A stretch of 64,000 nt of DNA from Pseudomonas akapageensis (GTDB lineage: Bacteria; Pseudomonadota; Gammaproteobacteria; Pseudomonadales; Pseudomonadaceae): positions 20,040 through 84,039 of the forward strand of contig NZ_VXCP01000037.1 of assembly GCF_011355085.1 (NCBI RefSeq), written 5' to 3'. The translations under genes were made by a program, and so were the position numbers. The notes below the pieces were generated by a model. The model ran no database searches. It saw only the letters and a program-made list of their open reading frames with translations, and was not told the DNA's origin. Numbering within the stretch: position 1 is the stretch's first letter; every line of letters begins with the position of its first letter. Positions 25,672-34,909 of the stretch are shown here, one piece after another.

Positions 25672-26449
25672 TTTTCTGCTCTACGCCCTGCTTGCAGGCC
25701 TGGCCCTCGCAGTGGTCGCCGGGCCACTGGGCTCGTTCGTGGTCTGGCGGCGCATGGCCTATTTCGGTGACACCCTGTCCCACGCCGCGCTGCTCGGCGT
25801 AGCCCTGGGATTTGTGCTGGACGTGAGCCCCGCACTGGCGGTCACCGTCGGCTGCCTGTTGTTGGCCATCCTGCTGGTGACCCTGCAGCAACGCCAGCCC
25901 CTGGCATCAGATACCTTGCTGGGGATCCTGGCGCCGAGCACCTTGTCACTTGGCCTGGTCGTGCTGAGCTTCATGCATGACGTGCGCATTGATCTGATGG
26001 GCTATCTGTTCGGCGACTTGCTCGCCATCAGTCCGCAAGACTTGACCTGGATACTGTGCGGCAGCGCTGCGGTATTGCTCCTGCTCGTGGCGCTTTGGCG
26101 CCCTTTGCTGGCCATCACCGTGCACGAAGAACTCGCCATGGTCGAAGGTTTGCCAGTGGCGGCATTGCGCATGACCCTGATGCTGCTGATCGCCGTAGTA
26201 ATCGCCGTCGCGATGAAAATCGTCGGCGTACTGTTGATCACTTCGCTGCTGATCATTCCGGCTGCCGCAGCCCAACGCCATGCCCGCTCACCCGAGCAAA
26301 TGGCGCTGGGCGCCAGTATTCTGGGCATTGTCGCCGTGTGCAGCGGGCTGGCACTGTCCTGGTTCAAGGACACTCCCGCAGGCCCTTCCATTGTGGTATC
26401 CGCCGCGGTGCTATTCTTGTTGAGCTTCGCTCTGCCACGGCGCGGATAA
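25664..26449 (+). CDS. znuB: Zinc ABC transporter permease ZnuB
   Basis: Inner-membrane channel subunit of the zinc importer (ABC-3 family). The 261 residues have about eight transmembrane segments; GPLGSFVVWRRMAYFGDTLSHAALLGVAL near the N-terminus and the coupling region MVEGLPV are typical. The frame is open further upstream inside znuC, but ATG 25664 (MADFLLYALL) is the natural start and overlaps the znuC end. Confidence 0.95.
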   Translation: MADFLLYALLAGLALAVVAGPLGSFVVWRRMAYFGDTLSHAALLGVALGFVLDVSPALAVTVGCLLLAILLVTLQQRQPLASDTLLGILAPSTLSLGLVVLSFMHDVRIDLMGYLFGDLLAISPQDLTWILCGSAAVLLLLVALWRPLLAITVHEELAMVEGLPVAALRMTLMLLIAVVIAVAMKIVGVLLITSLLIIPAAAAQRHARSPEQMALGASILGIVAVCSGLALSWFKDTPAGPSIVVSAAVLFLLSFALPRRG

Positions 26450-26590
26450 CGGGATGGAACCAGGCCGCGATGGAGTGCGGTTGCATCCTGCGACATTAAA
26501 TCTGCAATTGCGGTGTTATGAGTTATTTTCGAGTCAGGTGACGGGAGTGTAGAATTTCCCGTTTTTTGCGCAAACTAGAGAGTCGCAGGA

Positions 26591-27298
26591 ATGAAGCTGT
26601 CCGCCTCCCGTTATCTGCTCCTGGCCGCATTTACCCTGTTATTGGCTGCTTGCCAAAGTAAGCCCGTCGATACCGCCCCTGCCACGCCCGTTGCCTACCA
26701 ACAATTGGAACAAAGCATTACCAGTGGTGAACTGGCCACTGCCGAAGACCAATTGAGCGCGTTGCAGGCGCAAGCCCCCAACGACGCCCGTCTGGAGCAG
26801 TACCAGCGGCAGTTGGCCGAAGCCTACCTGCAACGTAGCCAGGTGGTGCTGCAAAAGGGCGACGTGAACGCTGCCGCCACGGCCCTGAGCCGGGCCCGGG
26901 TGTTGATGCCCAAGGCGCCGGCATTGACCGGCGGCGTCGATGGCGGTATCGCCCAGGCTCGCAAGGCCGAACTGGACAAGGCCGAAGCGGCGCTCAAGGA
27001 AGCGGAAGCCAAGCCCAAGGCAAAGGTCATCGACCCGACCGCCGAAAGTACTGTCGTCGCGCTGAAGATCAACAATGTCGAACAACTTCGACGCCAACTC
27101 GATGACATCGCCACTGATGTCGTGAACTACGATTGTGTAGTCACCCTGCAAGTGCCACGTACCAATGATTATCCCTGGCTGTCGACACTTCTTACCAAAC
27201 GAGTGAACAAGCGCGACCCGAACTTCGAGCTGGAACTGAACCGTGAAATCCACCGTCAGCTTCCCGCCCAGGTCGTGCTCAGCCCGCGCAAGTCCTGA
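26591..27298 (+). CDS. Lipoprotein with tetratricopeptide-like N-terminal half (PA5502-like)
   Basis: A 235-residue predicted lipoprotein (lipobox LLAAC, Cys 21). The first half is alpha-helical with TPR-like repeats (about 40-130, including AYLQRSQVVLQKGDVNAAATALSRARVLMP), then a short Ala/Lys/Glu linker and a C-terminal domain with DYPWLSTLLTKRVNK. Function unknown. The same gene stands between znuB and metNIQ in P. aeruginosa, so it is a conserved neighbour. ATG 26591 follows GAGAGTCGCAGGA. It converges on katE with an 8-bp gap. Confidence 0.85.
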   Translation: MKLSASRYLLLAAFTLLLAACQSKPVDTAPATPVAYQQLEQSITSGELATAEDQLSALQAQAPNDARLEQYQRQLAEAYLQRSQVVLQKGDVNAAATALSRARVLMPKAPALTGGVDGGIAQARKAELDKAEAALKEAEAKPKAKVIDPTAESTVVALKINNVEQLRRQLDDIATDVVNYDCVVTLQVPRTNDYPWLSTLLTKRVNKRDPNFELELNREIHRQLPAQVVLSPRKS

Positions 27299-27306
27299 GA
27301 TCAGCC

Positions 27307-29445
27307 TCAGGCAGGTATGGCCTTCGCTGCTGCTTCGCGTTCCCAGACCCGATGCTTGGCGATGGCCGTGATGAAGGCCGCATGCGCCTTGCCGTCATCA
27401 CCCACGATCAGACCGGCATCGGTTTTCAGGTGCAAGGTGTCGAGCAGAGCCTTGACGTCGGCGTGCACCCCAATTGCCTTCAGATGCTTGTAAGCCTCGA
27501 GCAGAAAGTGCATCGCCACGCCATCTGCGCTCAGCGCATTGATTGCCGCCTTGCCACCCGGCACCCAGAGCGCATCGAATGTAACCGAAGGCGAACCCTC
27601 CATCGAAGCATCCACCGCCAGGCTTTTGCCATCGGCCGTCTTGACCGGTGCCGAGGTCGGCCCCAGCACCTTGGGATGGGCACTTTCGGCTTCCAGCGCC
27701 TTTACGATGCCATCGACGCTTGCCCCGTCGACGCCATCGGCGACCAGGATCGCCACTTTGCGCCCCTTGATGTCCGAGGCCAGCAGATTCATCTGGCTTA
27801 ACGCAGGAGAAGCCTTGAGCGAGGACTTTTTCACCTCGACCGTGCCGGCTTTGGGCGCTGGCAAGCCAAGGTTGAGGGCGACGCGCCTGGCCAGTTCCAG
27901 ATCGATATTGGCCAACACTTCATTCACTTCCCGGGTACGAATGTGTTCGCGCTCGACCTTGCCCAATTCGAAGCTGTAGGCGGCGATGATGTGCTCCTGC
28001 TCAGGCTTGCTCATGCTGTTGAAGAACAGCCGCGCCTGGGAGAAGTGATCACTGAACGACTCGCTGCGCTGACGGATCTTGTGTGCCTCGATACGTTCTG
28101 GATAAGACTCGAAGCCGCCATCGCTGGCCGCGGCCGGCGTCTCTTTCGGCCAGCCACCATCGACCGAATTGGGCTCGTAGGAGGCCCGCCCCTTGTCGAG
28201 GGTGGTTCGGTGCTGGGCGTCGCGTTGGCCGTTGTGGTTGGGCGCCAGCGGGCGGTTGATCGGGATCTCGTGGAAGTTCGGCCCGCCCAGTCGACTGATC
28301 TGGGTATCGGTGTATGAAAACAGACGACCCTGCAGCAGTGGATCGTTGGAAAAATCGATGCCCGGAACGATATGCCCAGGGCAAAAGGCAACCTGTTCGG
28401 TTTCGGCGAAGAAGTTGTCCGGGTTCCGGTTGAGCACCATCTTGCCCAAGGGCGTCACCGGCACCAGCTCTTCCGGAATGAGCTTGGTCGGGTCGAGCAG
28501 GTCGAAATCGAATTTGTGCTCGTCCTCCTCGGGAACGATCTGCACACCGAACTCCCACTCCGGGTAATCACCCATTTCGATGGCTTCGGACAAATCCCGG
28601 CGGTGATAGTCGGTGTCCTTGCCCGCCAGCTTCTGCGCCTCATCCCAGACCAGCGAACAGACTCCGGCCTTGGGCTTCCAATGGAATTTGACGAAGGTGG
28701 ATTTGCCCTCGGCGTTGATCAGGCGAAAGGTATGCACACCAAAGCCTTGCATGGTCCGCAGGCTCTTGGGGATAGCGCGGTCAGACATCGCCCACATGAC
28801 CATGTGCGCCGATTCGGGTACCAGCGACACAAAGTCCCAGAAGGTGTCATGGGCCGAGCCACCGGTAGGGATTTCATTGTGCGGCTCGGGTTTCACCGCA
28901 TGGACAAAGTCCGGAAACTTGATCGCATCCTGGATAAAGAATACCGGCATGTTGTTGCCAACCAGATCGAAATTGCCTTCATCAGTGAAGAACTTGACGG
29001 CGAAACCACGAACATCGCGCACGGTATCACCAGAGCCGCGAGGCCCCTGAACGGTGGAAAAGCGCACGAAGACCGGTGTCATCTTCTCAGGATCCTGAAG
29101 GAACCCGGCTTTGGTCAGGCTGGAATGGGCCTGGTACGTCTGAAAATAGCCATGGGCACCCGTGCCTCGGGCATGGACAATGCGTTCGGGTATGCGCTCA
29201 TGGTCAAAATGCGTGATTTTCTCGCGCATGATGAAGTCTTCGAGCAACGATGGTCCGCGCGCCCCCGCCTTGAGCGTGTTCTGGTTATCCGCGACCTTGA
29301 CGCCCTGGTTGGTGCGAAGTGCTTGCTCGGTGGCATCACTTCGAAACACTTCCAGGCTCTGCAGTTTGGCGTTGGTATTGGCCCGATCCGGGGTTTGGGT
29401 ACCGGCCAACTGGCTTTCTTTCGGGGAGTTCTTTTTGCTGGGCAT
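27307..29445 (-). CDS. katE: Catalase HPII (large-subunit, monofunctional)
   Basis: Heme catalase that destroys hydrogen peroxide, usually a stationary-phase enzyme. The 712 residues make it a clade-2 large-subunit catalase: N-terminal arm, catalase core with active-site His in RIVHARGTGAHGYF (about 91), the distal Asn in FDLVGNNMPVFF, the heme-ligating Tyr in RLFSYTDTQISRLG, and a C-terminal DJ-1/PfpI-like flavodoxin domain (about 565-705). ATG 29445 has GAGGAG eight bases upstream. A CTACTTTA stretch on the minus strand (about 29511-29519) could be a sigma-38-type -10 box, unproven. Confidence 0.97.
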   Translation of the reverse strand: MPSKKNSPKESQLAGTQTPDRANTNAKLQSLEVFRSDATEQALRTNQGVKVADNQNTLKAGARGPSLLEDFIMREKITHFDHERIPERIVHARGTGAHGYFQTYQAHSSLTKAGFLQDPEKMTPVFVRFSTVQGPRGSGDTVRDVRGFAVKFFTDEGNFDLVGNNMPVFFIQDAIKFPDFVHAVKPEPHNEIPTGGSAHDTFWDFVSLVPESAHMVMWAMSDRAIPKSLRTMQGFGVHTFRLINAEGKSTFVKFHWKPKAGVCSLVWDEAQKLAGKDTDYHRRDLSEAIEMGDYPEWEFGVQIVPEEDEHKFDFDLLDPTKLIPEELVPVTPLGKMVLNRNPDNFFAETEQVAFCPGHIVPGIDFSNDPLLQGRLFSYTDTQISRLGGPNFHEIPINRPLAPNHNGQRDAQHRTTLDKGRASYEPNSVDGGWPKETPAAASDGGFESYPERIEAHKIRQRSESFSDHFSQARLFFNSMSKPEQEHIIAAYSFELGKVEREHIRTREVNEVLANIDLELARRVALNLGLPAPKAGTVEVKKSSLKASPALSQMNLLASDIKGRKVAILVADGVDGASVDGIVKALEAESAHPKVLGPTSAPVKTADGKSLAVDASMEGSPSVTFDALWVPGGKAAINALSADGVAMHFLLEAYKHLKAIGVHADVKALLDTLHLKTDAGLIVGDDGKAHAAFITAIAKHRVWEREAAAKAIPA

Positions 29446-29685
29446 CAATGGATCTCCTCACGCTCGCTAGGGCATGCCCCGCAGATCCGGGGATCTCAGG
29501 TCACGGTGGTTAAAGTAGTGACTTGTGCACCGCGGCACCGTTCCATCGCATCGACCACTGATCGCGTTATTACCGATCGGCTGGATGTTCGTGAAATAAA
29601 TGCTAAGAACCTCTATGCGAACAGGCTAAAATGCGCGGTCGGCTAACCGCTGCCCCCCTTTCATGCGCCCCACAAGGTTCGCTAC

Positions 29686-30693
29686 GTGATCGAGTTTCAA
29701 AATGTCCATAAAACCTACCGCGTAGCCGGTAGAGATATCCCCGCGTTGCACTCGACCAGCCTGAGTGTCGAAAACGGTCAGGTATTCGGTCTGATTGGCC
29801 ATTCCGGCGCGGGTAAGAGCACCCTGTTGCGTCTGATCAACCGCCTGGAAGCCCCCAGCGGCGGCAAGATCATTGTCGACGGCGAAGACGTTACCGCCTT
29901 CAACGCCGACGAGCTGCGCCGCTTCCGCCAACAGGTCGGGATGATTTTCCAGCACTTCAATCTGCTGGCCTCCAAGACCGTGGCCGACAACGTCGCGCTG
30001 CCCTTGACCCTGGCGGGTGAACTGTCTCGCAGCGAAATTGATCGGCGTGTTGCCGAGCTGCTTGACCGCGTCGGCCTGTCCGATCACGCGAAAAAGTTTC
30101 CGGCTCAGCTCTCCGGTGGCCAGAAGCAGCGTGTCGGCATTGCCCGCGCCCTGGCGACCAAGCCGAAGATCTTGCTCTGCGACGAAGCCACGAGCGCCCT
30201 TGACCCGCAAACCACTGCGTCGGTCCTGCAACTGCTGGCCGAAATCAATCGCGAACTGAAGCTGACCATCGTGCTGATCACCCATGAAATGGACGTGATC
30301 CGCCGAGTCTGTGACCGGGTGGCCGTGATGGACGCCGGTGTTATTGTCGAACACGGTCCCGTGGCCGATGTATTCCTGCACCCCAAGCACCCCACGACCC
30401 GGCGCTTCGTGCAGGAAGACGAGCAGATCGATGAAGACGAACAACGCGACGACTTCGCCCATGTGCCAGGCCGCATCGTGCGCCTGACATTCCAGGGTGA
30501 CGCGACCTACGCGCCTCTGCTGGGTACCGTCGCCCGCGAAACCGGCGTGGACTACAGCATCCTCGCCGGTCGTATCGACCGCATCAAGGACACCCCCTAC
30601 GGGCAATTGACCCTCGCCATCACTGGCGGCGACATGGATGCAGCCTTTGCGCGTTTCACGGCTGCTGACGTACATATGGAGGTGCTGCGTTGA
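29686..30693 (+). CDS. metN: Methionine ABC transporter ATP-binding protein MetN
   Basis: ATPase of the high-affinity methionine importer. The 335 residues have Walker A (GHSGAGKST), Q-loop (IFQHFNLL), signature (LSGGQKQR), Walker B (ILLCDEATSALD) and a C-terminal NIL/C2 domain (about 265-335), which binds methionine and trans-inhibits transport in MetN proteins. The start is GTG 29686 with AAGG upstream. It overlaps metI by one base. The 240-bp gap to katE carries both divergent promoters. Confidence 0.96.
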   Translation: MIEFQNVHKTYRVAGRDIPALHSTSLSVENGQVFGLIGHSGAGKSTLLRLINRLEAPSGGKIIVDGEDVTAFNADELRRFRQQVGMIFQHFNLLASKTVADNVALPLTLAGELSRSEIDRRVAELLDRVGLSDHAKKFPAQLSGGQKQRVGIARALATKPKILLCDEATSALDPQTTASVLQLLAEINRELKLTIVLITHEMDVIRRVCDRVAVMDAGVIVEHGPVADVFLHPKHPTTRRFVQEDEQIDEDEQRDDFAHVPGRIVRLTFQGDATYAPLLGTVARETGVDYSILAGRIDRIKDTPYGQLTLAITGGDMDAAFARFTAADVHMEVLR

Positions 30694-31364
30694 TGGAAGC
30701 CCTGAGTTTTTTTGCCAATGTCGACTGGAGCGAGATCTGGCTGGCTACGCTCGATACCCTGATGATGCTCGGCGGTTCGCTGCTGTTCACCATCCTGTTG
30801 GGCCTGCCGCTGGGCGTGCTTTTGTTTCTCTGTGGCCCGCGCCAGCTGTTCGAGGAAAAACGAGTCTATGCGCTGTTGTCGCTGATCGTGAACATCCTGC
30901 GCTCGCTGCCGTTCATCATCCTGTTGATCGTCATGATCCCCTTCACGGTACTGATCACCGGCACGTCGCTGGGCGTTGCCGGCGCCATTCCGCCTCTGGT
31001 GGTCGGCGCCACGCCGTTCTTCGCCCGGCTGGTGGAAACAGCCCTGCGTGAAGTGGACCGCGGCATCATCGAGGCAACCCAGGCGATGGGCGCCACAACG
31101 CGTCAGATCATCCTCAATGCACTATTGCCCGAGGCCCGTCCGGGTATCTTCGCGGCGATCACCGTCACTGCCATCACGCTGGTGTCCTACACCGCCATGG
31201 CCGGTGTGGTCGGTGCCGGCGGCCTGGGTGACCTGGCGATCCGCTTCGGCTATCAGCGCTTCCAGACCGATGTGATGATTGTCACCGTGGTCCTGTTGCT
31301 GGTGCTGGTGCAAGTGCTGCAAAGCGTCGGCGACAAGCTGGTCGTACATTTTTCCCGTAAGTAA
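30693..31364 (+). CDS. metI: Methionine ABC transporter permease MetI
   Basis: Inner-membrane permease with about five transmembrane segments in 223 residues. The coupling-loop (EAA) motif reads EATQAMGATTRQIILNALLPEARPG, typical of MetI. ATG 30693 shares its A with the metN stop (TGATG). Confidence 0.95.
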   Translation: MEALSFFANVDWSEIWLATLDTLMMLGGSLLFTILLGLPLGVLLFLCGPRQLFEEKRVYALLSLIVNILRSLPFIILLIVMIPFTVLITGTSLGVAGAIPPLVVGATPFFARLVETALREVDRGIIEATQAMGATTRQIILNALLPEARPGIFAAITVTAITLVSYTAMAGVVGAGGLGDLAIRFGYQRFQTDVMIVTVVLLLVLVQVLQSVGDKLVVHFSRK

Positions 31365-31421
31365 CCGTTTGGGCAGGCTTGTCCGCCCCGGGGCCGGAAG
31401 GGTCCCGACAAGGAGTGATTG

Positions 31422-32195
31422 ATGAAAAAACTGCTTGCTGCTTTCGCCGCCGTCGCGGCTTTCTCCGCCCAGGCGGCCGATACCCTGACCGTCGCTGCCA
31501 CGGCTGTGCCGCACGCGGAGATCCTGGAGTTCGTCAAACCTGGCCTGGCCAAGGAAGGCGTCGAGCTCAAGGTCAAGGTCTTCACCGACTACGTCCAGCC
31601 GAACGTGCAGGTTGCCGAGAAGCACCTGGACGCCAACTTCTTCCAGCACCAGCCGTACCTGGATGAGTTCAACAAGGGCAAGGGCACCAACCTGGTCAGC
31701 GTGGCCGGCGTGCACCTAGAGCCCCTGGGCGCGTACTCGAGCAAGTTCAAGAAGCTTGATGATCTGCCACAGGGCGCCAACGTGGTGATCCCGAACGATG
31801 CCACCAACGGTGGTCGTGCCTTGCTGCTGCTGGAAAAAGCCGGTCTGATCAAGCTCAAGGATGCCAAGAACATCCTGTCGACGCCCAAGGACATCGCCGA
31901 AAACCCTAAAGGCCTGAAGATTCGCGAACTGGAAGCCGCCACCCTGCCACGCGTGCTGACCCAGGTCGACCTGGCGCTGATCAACACCAACTATGCGCTG
32001 GAAGCCAAGCTGGACCCGGCCAAGGATGCGCTGATCATCGAAGGCAGCGACTCGCCTTACGTGAACATCCTGGTTGCGCGCCCGGATAACAAGGATTCGG
32101 CGGCCATGCAGAAGCTGGTTGCTGCCTTGCACACGCCGGAAGTAAAGGCGTTCATTCTGGAGAAGTACAAGGGCGCTGTGGTTCCGGCGTTCTGA
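31422..32195 (+). CDS. metQ: Methionine-binding protein MetQ (NlpA family)
   Basis: Periplasmic substrate-binding protein of the methionine importer, 257 residues. It has a signal peptide (cleaved after SAQA, about residue 20) without a lipobox Cys, unlike E. coli MetQ, which is a lipoprotein. Family motifs include VKVFTDYVQPN, LDANFFQHQPYLDEF, IPNDATNGGRALLLLEKAGLI and ALINTNYA. ATG 31422 follows AAGGAG. Last gene of metNIQ; a REP pair follows. Confidence 0.95.
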   Translation: MKKLLAAFAAVAAFSAQAADTLTVAATAVPHAEILEFVKPGLAKEGVELKVKVFTDYVQPNVQVAEKHLDANFFQHQPYLDEFNKGKGTNLVSVAGVHLEPLGAYSSKFKKLDDLPQGANVVIPNDATNGGRALLLLEKAGLIKLKDAKNILSTPKDIAENPKGLKIRELEAATLPRVLTQVDLALINTNYALEAKLDPAKDALIIEGSDSPYVNILVARPDNKDSAAMQKLVAALHTPEVKAFILEKYKGAVVPAF

Positions 32196-32212
32196 TAGAT
32201 CGGGTTGTCTGC

Positions 32213-32288
32213 ATCGCGGGCAAGCCCGCTCCTTACAGTGGTTCGTGTTGCACCAAATATCCCTGTGGGAGCTGGCTTGCCAGCGATA
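32213..32288. repeat. REP pair between metQ and the SCO gene
   Basis: Two REP units in opposite orientation, ATCGCGGGCAAGCCCGCTCC (32213) and GTGGGAGCTGGCTTGCCAGC (starting 32265), between convergent genes. Confidence 0.85.
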
Positions 32289-32303
32289 GCTTCACCGCCA
32301 ATC

Positions 32304-32936
32304 TCAATCCTGCTTCACCAACCCCGGCAGCTGCGCAATCAACTTCTGATTGTTGAACGGCGCCCGAATAAAGCCCCGCTGCTTCCCGTCCGGCCCAAGC
32401 AGAGCCAGGTTGCCGCTGTGATCGACCGTGTAGTTCGGCTTGCTGGTATCGGCCGGAATATAGGGAATGCTCACCGCATTGGCCAATTTTTGCAGGGTTT
32501 CAACCGAGCCGGTCAACCCTCTGAAATCCGCATCGAAATAACCCAGGTACTGCTTGAGTTGGGCTGGCGTGTCCCGGTTCGGGTCAACGCTGACCAGGAT
32601 CACCTGCAGCTTGTCGACAGTCTCCTTGGGCAACTCACTTTTGACCTGACGCAGTTGCGCCAGGGTGGTCGGGCAAATGTCCGGGCAAAAGGTGTAGCCA
32701 AAGAACAGCAGACTCCATTTGCCTTTCAATTGATCGAGGGCCACTGGCTGGCCGGTCTGATCGGTCATTTCCAGGCTTGGCACCGTGCGACTCTGTGGCA
32801 GCAGGATGATGCCGGCATCGATCAACTCGGTCGAGTTGGGTTGGCGCCGGTCATTGAGGACCCTGTTGACGGTAAGCCCCATTATCACAGCGACCAGGGC
32901 GACGAGAATAAAGACGGTTTTCTGGGTTCGGGTCAT
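32304..32936 (-). CDS. SCO1/SenC copper chaperone for cytochrome c oxidase
   Basis: Membrane-anchored thioredoxin-fold protein that delivers copper to the CuA site of oxidase subunit II. The 210 residues have one N-terminal anchor (about 8-26), the copper-binding CxxxC in FCPDICPTTL (about 83-87) and the later His in TVDHSGNLALLG. ATG 32936 overlaps the cyoE stop in ATGA, so the longer open frame upstream is not used. Last gene of the cox operon. Confidence 0.95.
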   Translation of the reverse strand: MTRTQKTVFILVALVAVIMGLTVNRVLNDRRQPNSTELIDAGIILLPQSRTVPSLEMTDQTGQPVALDQLKGKWSLLFFGYTFCPDICPTTLAQLRQVKSELPKETVDKLQVILVSVDPNRDTPAQLKQYLGYFDADFRGLTGSVETLQKLANAVSIPYIPADTSKPNYTVDHSGNLALLGPDGKQRGFIRAPFNNQKLIAQLPGLVKQD

Positions 32937-33832
32937 AGGTTCAACAGTAGGTAATGATCGACGAGCAACGCGATGAAAAGCAGGAACAAGTAATAGATAG
33001 AGTACTTGAAGGTCTTGATCGCCGCGTGCGGCTGAGTGCCACGGTACAACACCCAGGCCCACTGCAGGAAGCGCAGGCCCAGCAGCAATGCGCAGGCCAG
33101 ATAGAGCAGGCCGCTCATGTGGATCACGAAAGGCAGCATGCTGACCGCCAGCAAGGCGAAGGTGTAGAGCAATATGTGAACCTTGGTGTAGTGCTCACCG
33201 TGGGTCACCGGCAGCATCGGGATATCGGCCTTGGCGTATTCTTCCTTGCGGTGGATAGCCAAGGCCCAGAAATGCGGTGGGGTCCAGGCAAAGATAATCA
33301 GCACCAGCAGCAGCGGCTCGGCGCTGACATGCCCGGTTGCCGCGACCCAGCCCAACAATGGCGGCGCGGCGCCGGCAAAGCCGCCGATCACAATGTTCTG
33401 AGGCGTAGCGCGTTTCAGAAAGCCGGTATAGATCACGGCATAACCCAGCAATGAAGCCAGCGTCAGCCAGGCTGTCAGTGGATTGGTAAATGCCAGCAGC
33501 AGCACCTGGCCCGACAGTGCCAGCAGCAAGGCGAACGTCAGGGCTGCAGTGGGCGATACCCGGCCCTCGGCCAGGGGGCGCTTGTGGGTCCGCGCCATCA
33601 CCGCATCGATGCGGCGGTCCACCACGTGGTTGACCGCCGCCGCAGCGCCTGCGCAACAGGCGATGCCGAGGTTGCCGAACACCAGCACTGTCCAGGGCAC
33701 ACCGGCCCGGGTGGCGAGGAACATGCCGACCAGCGAGGTGATCAACATCAATACCACCACCTTGGGCTTGGTCAGCTCCAGATAGTCGCGCCAACTGGCT
33801 TGACTGCCGCGCTCACCGATCAGGGTAGCCAT
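32933..33832 (-). CDS. cyoE: Protoheme IX farnesyltransferase (heme O synthase)
   Basis: Membrane prenyltransferase that turns heme B into heme O, the first step to heme A. The 299 residues have about nine transmembrane segments and the two Asp-rich catalytic loops (NHVVDRRIDAVMARTHKRPL, about 67, and HRKEEYAKADIPMLPV, about 194). Its place in the cox operon beside the heme A synthase shows that it serves the aa3 oxidase; ctaB is an equal name. Confidence 0.95.
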   Translation of the reverse strand: MATLIGERGSQASWRDYLELTKPKVVVLMLITSLVGMFLATRAGVPWTVLVFGNLGIACCAGAAAAVNHVVDRRIDAVMARTHKRPLAEGRVSPTAALTFALLLALSGQVLLLAFTNPLTAWLTLASLLGYAVIYTGFLKRATPQNIVIGGFAGAAPPLLGWVAATGHVSAEPLLLVLIIFAWTPPHFWALAIHRKEEYAKADIPMLPVTHGEHYTKVHILLYTFALLAVSMLPFVIHMSGLLYLACALLLGLRFLQWAWVLYRGTQPHAAIKTFKYSIYYLFLLFIALLVDHYLLLNL

Positions 33833-33850
33833 GGCGTTTCTCCTTTATTG

Positions 33851-34900
33851 TTATTTTCCCGAGCCGACAGCGGTCGAGGTTGTTCGCCAATGCCGAAGCT
33901 CCCTGCGCACAACGGGTAGTGCCACGGTTCTCGTACGATAATTGACCAATACCAGGGTCAGCAGCAGGCCTGCACCACCGGCATTGTGGGCAACCGCCAC
34001 GGTCAGAGGCAGGTGCAGCAGCACATTGCTGATACCCAGGCTGATCTGGGCCGCCAGTGCCAGCAGCACCAACGCCGCCAGGCGGGGCAGGCCCACTCTC
34101 TTGAGTTGCCAGGCCAGCATCAGCAAAGTGCCCGTCACCAGCAGCGCACCCAGGCGATGGGTGATGTGAATGGCGGTACGGGCATCACTGTCCAGCTGGC
34201 CACCCAGGTAGTTCGGACCAATGTGCTGGGTCAGGTGAAAACCATTGGCGAAGTCGGCGGCAGGCCACCATTGGCCGTGACAGGTGGGTAAGTCGATACA
34301 GGCCACCGCCGCATAATTGGCGCTGACCCAGCCGCCGAGGGCAATCTGCCCGACGACCAACACCAATCCCAGCGCAGCCCAGCGCCGCACGCGCGGCTGC
34401 AGGTTTGGCAAGGGGGCGAAGGCACCGGACAAACGCAGGCTCAGCAGGAACAACAGACTCAAGGTGGTGAAGCCGCCGAGCAGGTGTGCGGTGACTACCT
34501 GCGGCCAGAGTTTGAGGGTCACTGTCCACATGCCAAACGCAGCCTGGGCGAAGACCACGCCCAACAGCACCAATGGCAGCTTGAAGGGTTGTCCATCCCG
34601 GCCGTGCCTGCGCAGTGCTTGCACCGCCAGCATGGCAATCACCAGGGCCAGGGTCCCGGCGAAATAACGGTGGAGCATCTCGTTCCAGCCCTTGTGCGCT
34701 TCAACCGGTGCGTCGGGAAAATGCAATACAGCGTGGGCCAGTTGCGCATCGGTCTTGGGCGGGCTGATGAAGCCGTAGCAACCCGGCCAGTCAGGGCAGC
34801 CGAGCCCTGCGTGGGTCAGGCGGGTGTAGGCACCCAGAAGCACGACCACCAGCGCCAGCAAGGTGGCAAACACAGCGAGGCGATATCCAGGTCTGGCCAT
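33851..34900 (-). CDS. Heme A synthase (COX15/CtaA family)
   Basis: Inner-membrane enzyme that oxidises the methyl group of heme O to make heme A. The 349 residues have eight transmembrane segments. Conserved heme-ligand histidines appear in TRLTHAGLGCPDWPGC (about 27), EMLHRYFAG, VTAHLLGG, and ITHRLGALL. A Cys pair in the LGCPDWPGC loop and another in VACIDLPTCHG match the bacterial class with periplasmic Cys pairs. Between cyoE (18 bp away) and the PA0111-like gene in the oxidase operon. Confidence 0.94.
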   Translation of the reverse strand: MARPGYRLAVFATLLALVVVLLGAYTRLTHAGLGCPDWPGCYGFISPPKTDAQLAHAVLHFPDAPVEAHKGWNEMLHRYFAGTLALVIAMLAVQALRRHGRDGQPFKLPLVLLGVVFAQAAFGMWTVTLKLWPQVVTAHLLGGFTTLSLLFLLSLRLSGAFAPLPNLQPRVRRWAALGLVLVVGQIALGGWVSANYAAVACIDLPTCHGQWWPAADFANGFHLTQHIGPNYLGGQLDSDARTAIHITHRLGALLVTGTLLMLAWQLKRVGLPRLAALVLLALAAQISLGISNVLLHLPLTVAVAHNAGGAGLLLTLVLVNYRTRTVALPVVRRELRHWRTTSTAVGSGK

Positions 34901-34909
34901 GAGGATGTC

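Noticed and set aside
28372..29646. 424-codon open frame antisense to katE
   Set aside because: Shadow of the catalase gene, with no ribosome-binding site or recognisable domain.
32933..33062. Longer start for the SCO protein
   Set aside because: The extension lies inside cyoE and would displace the membrane anchor; ATG 32936 overlapping the cyoE stop is the natural start.
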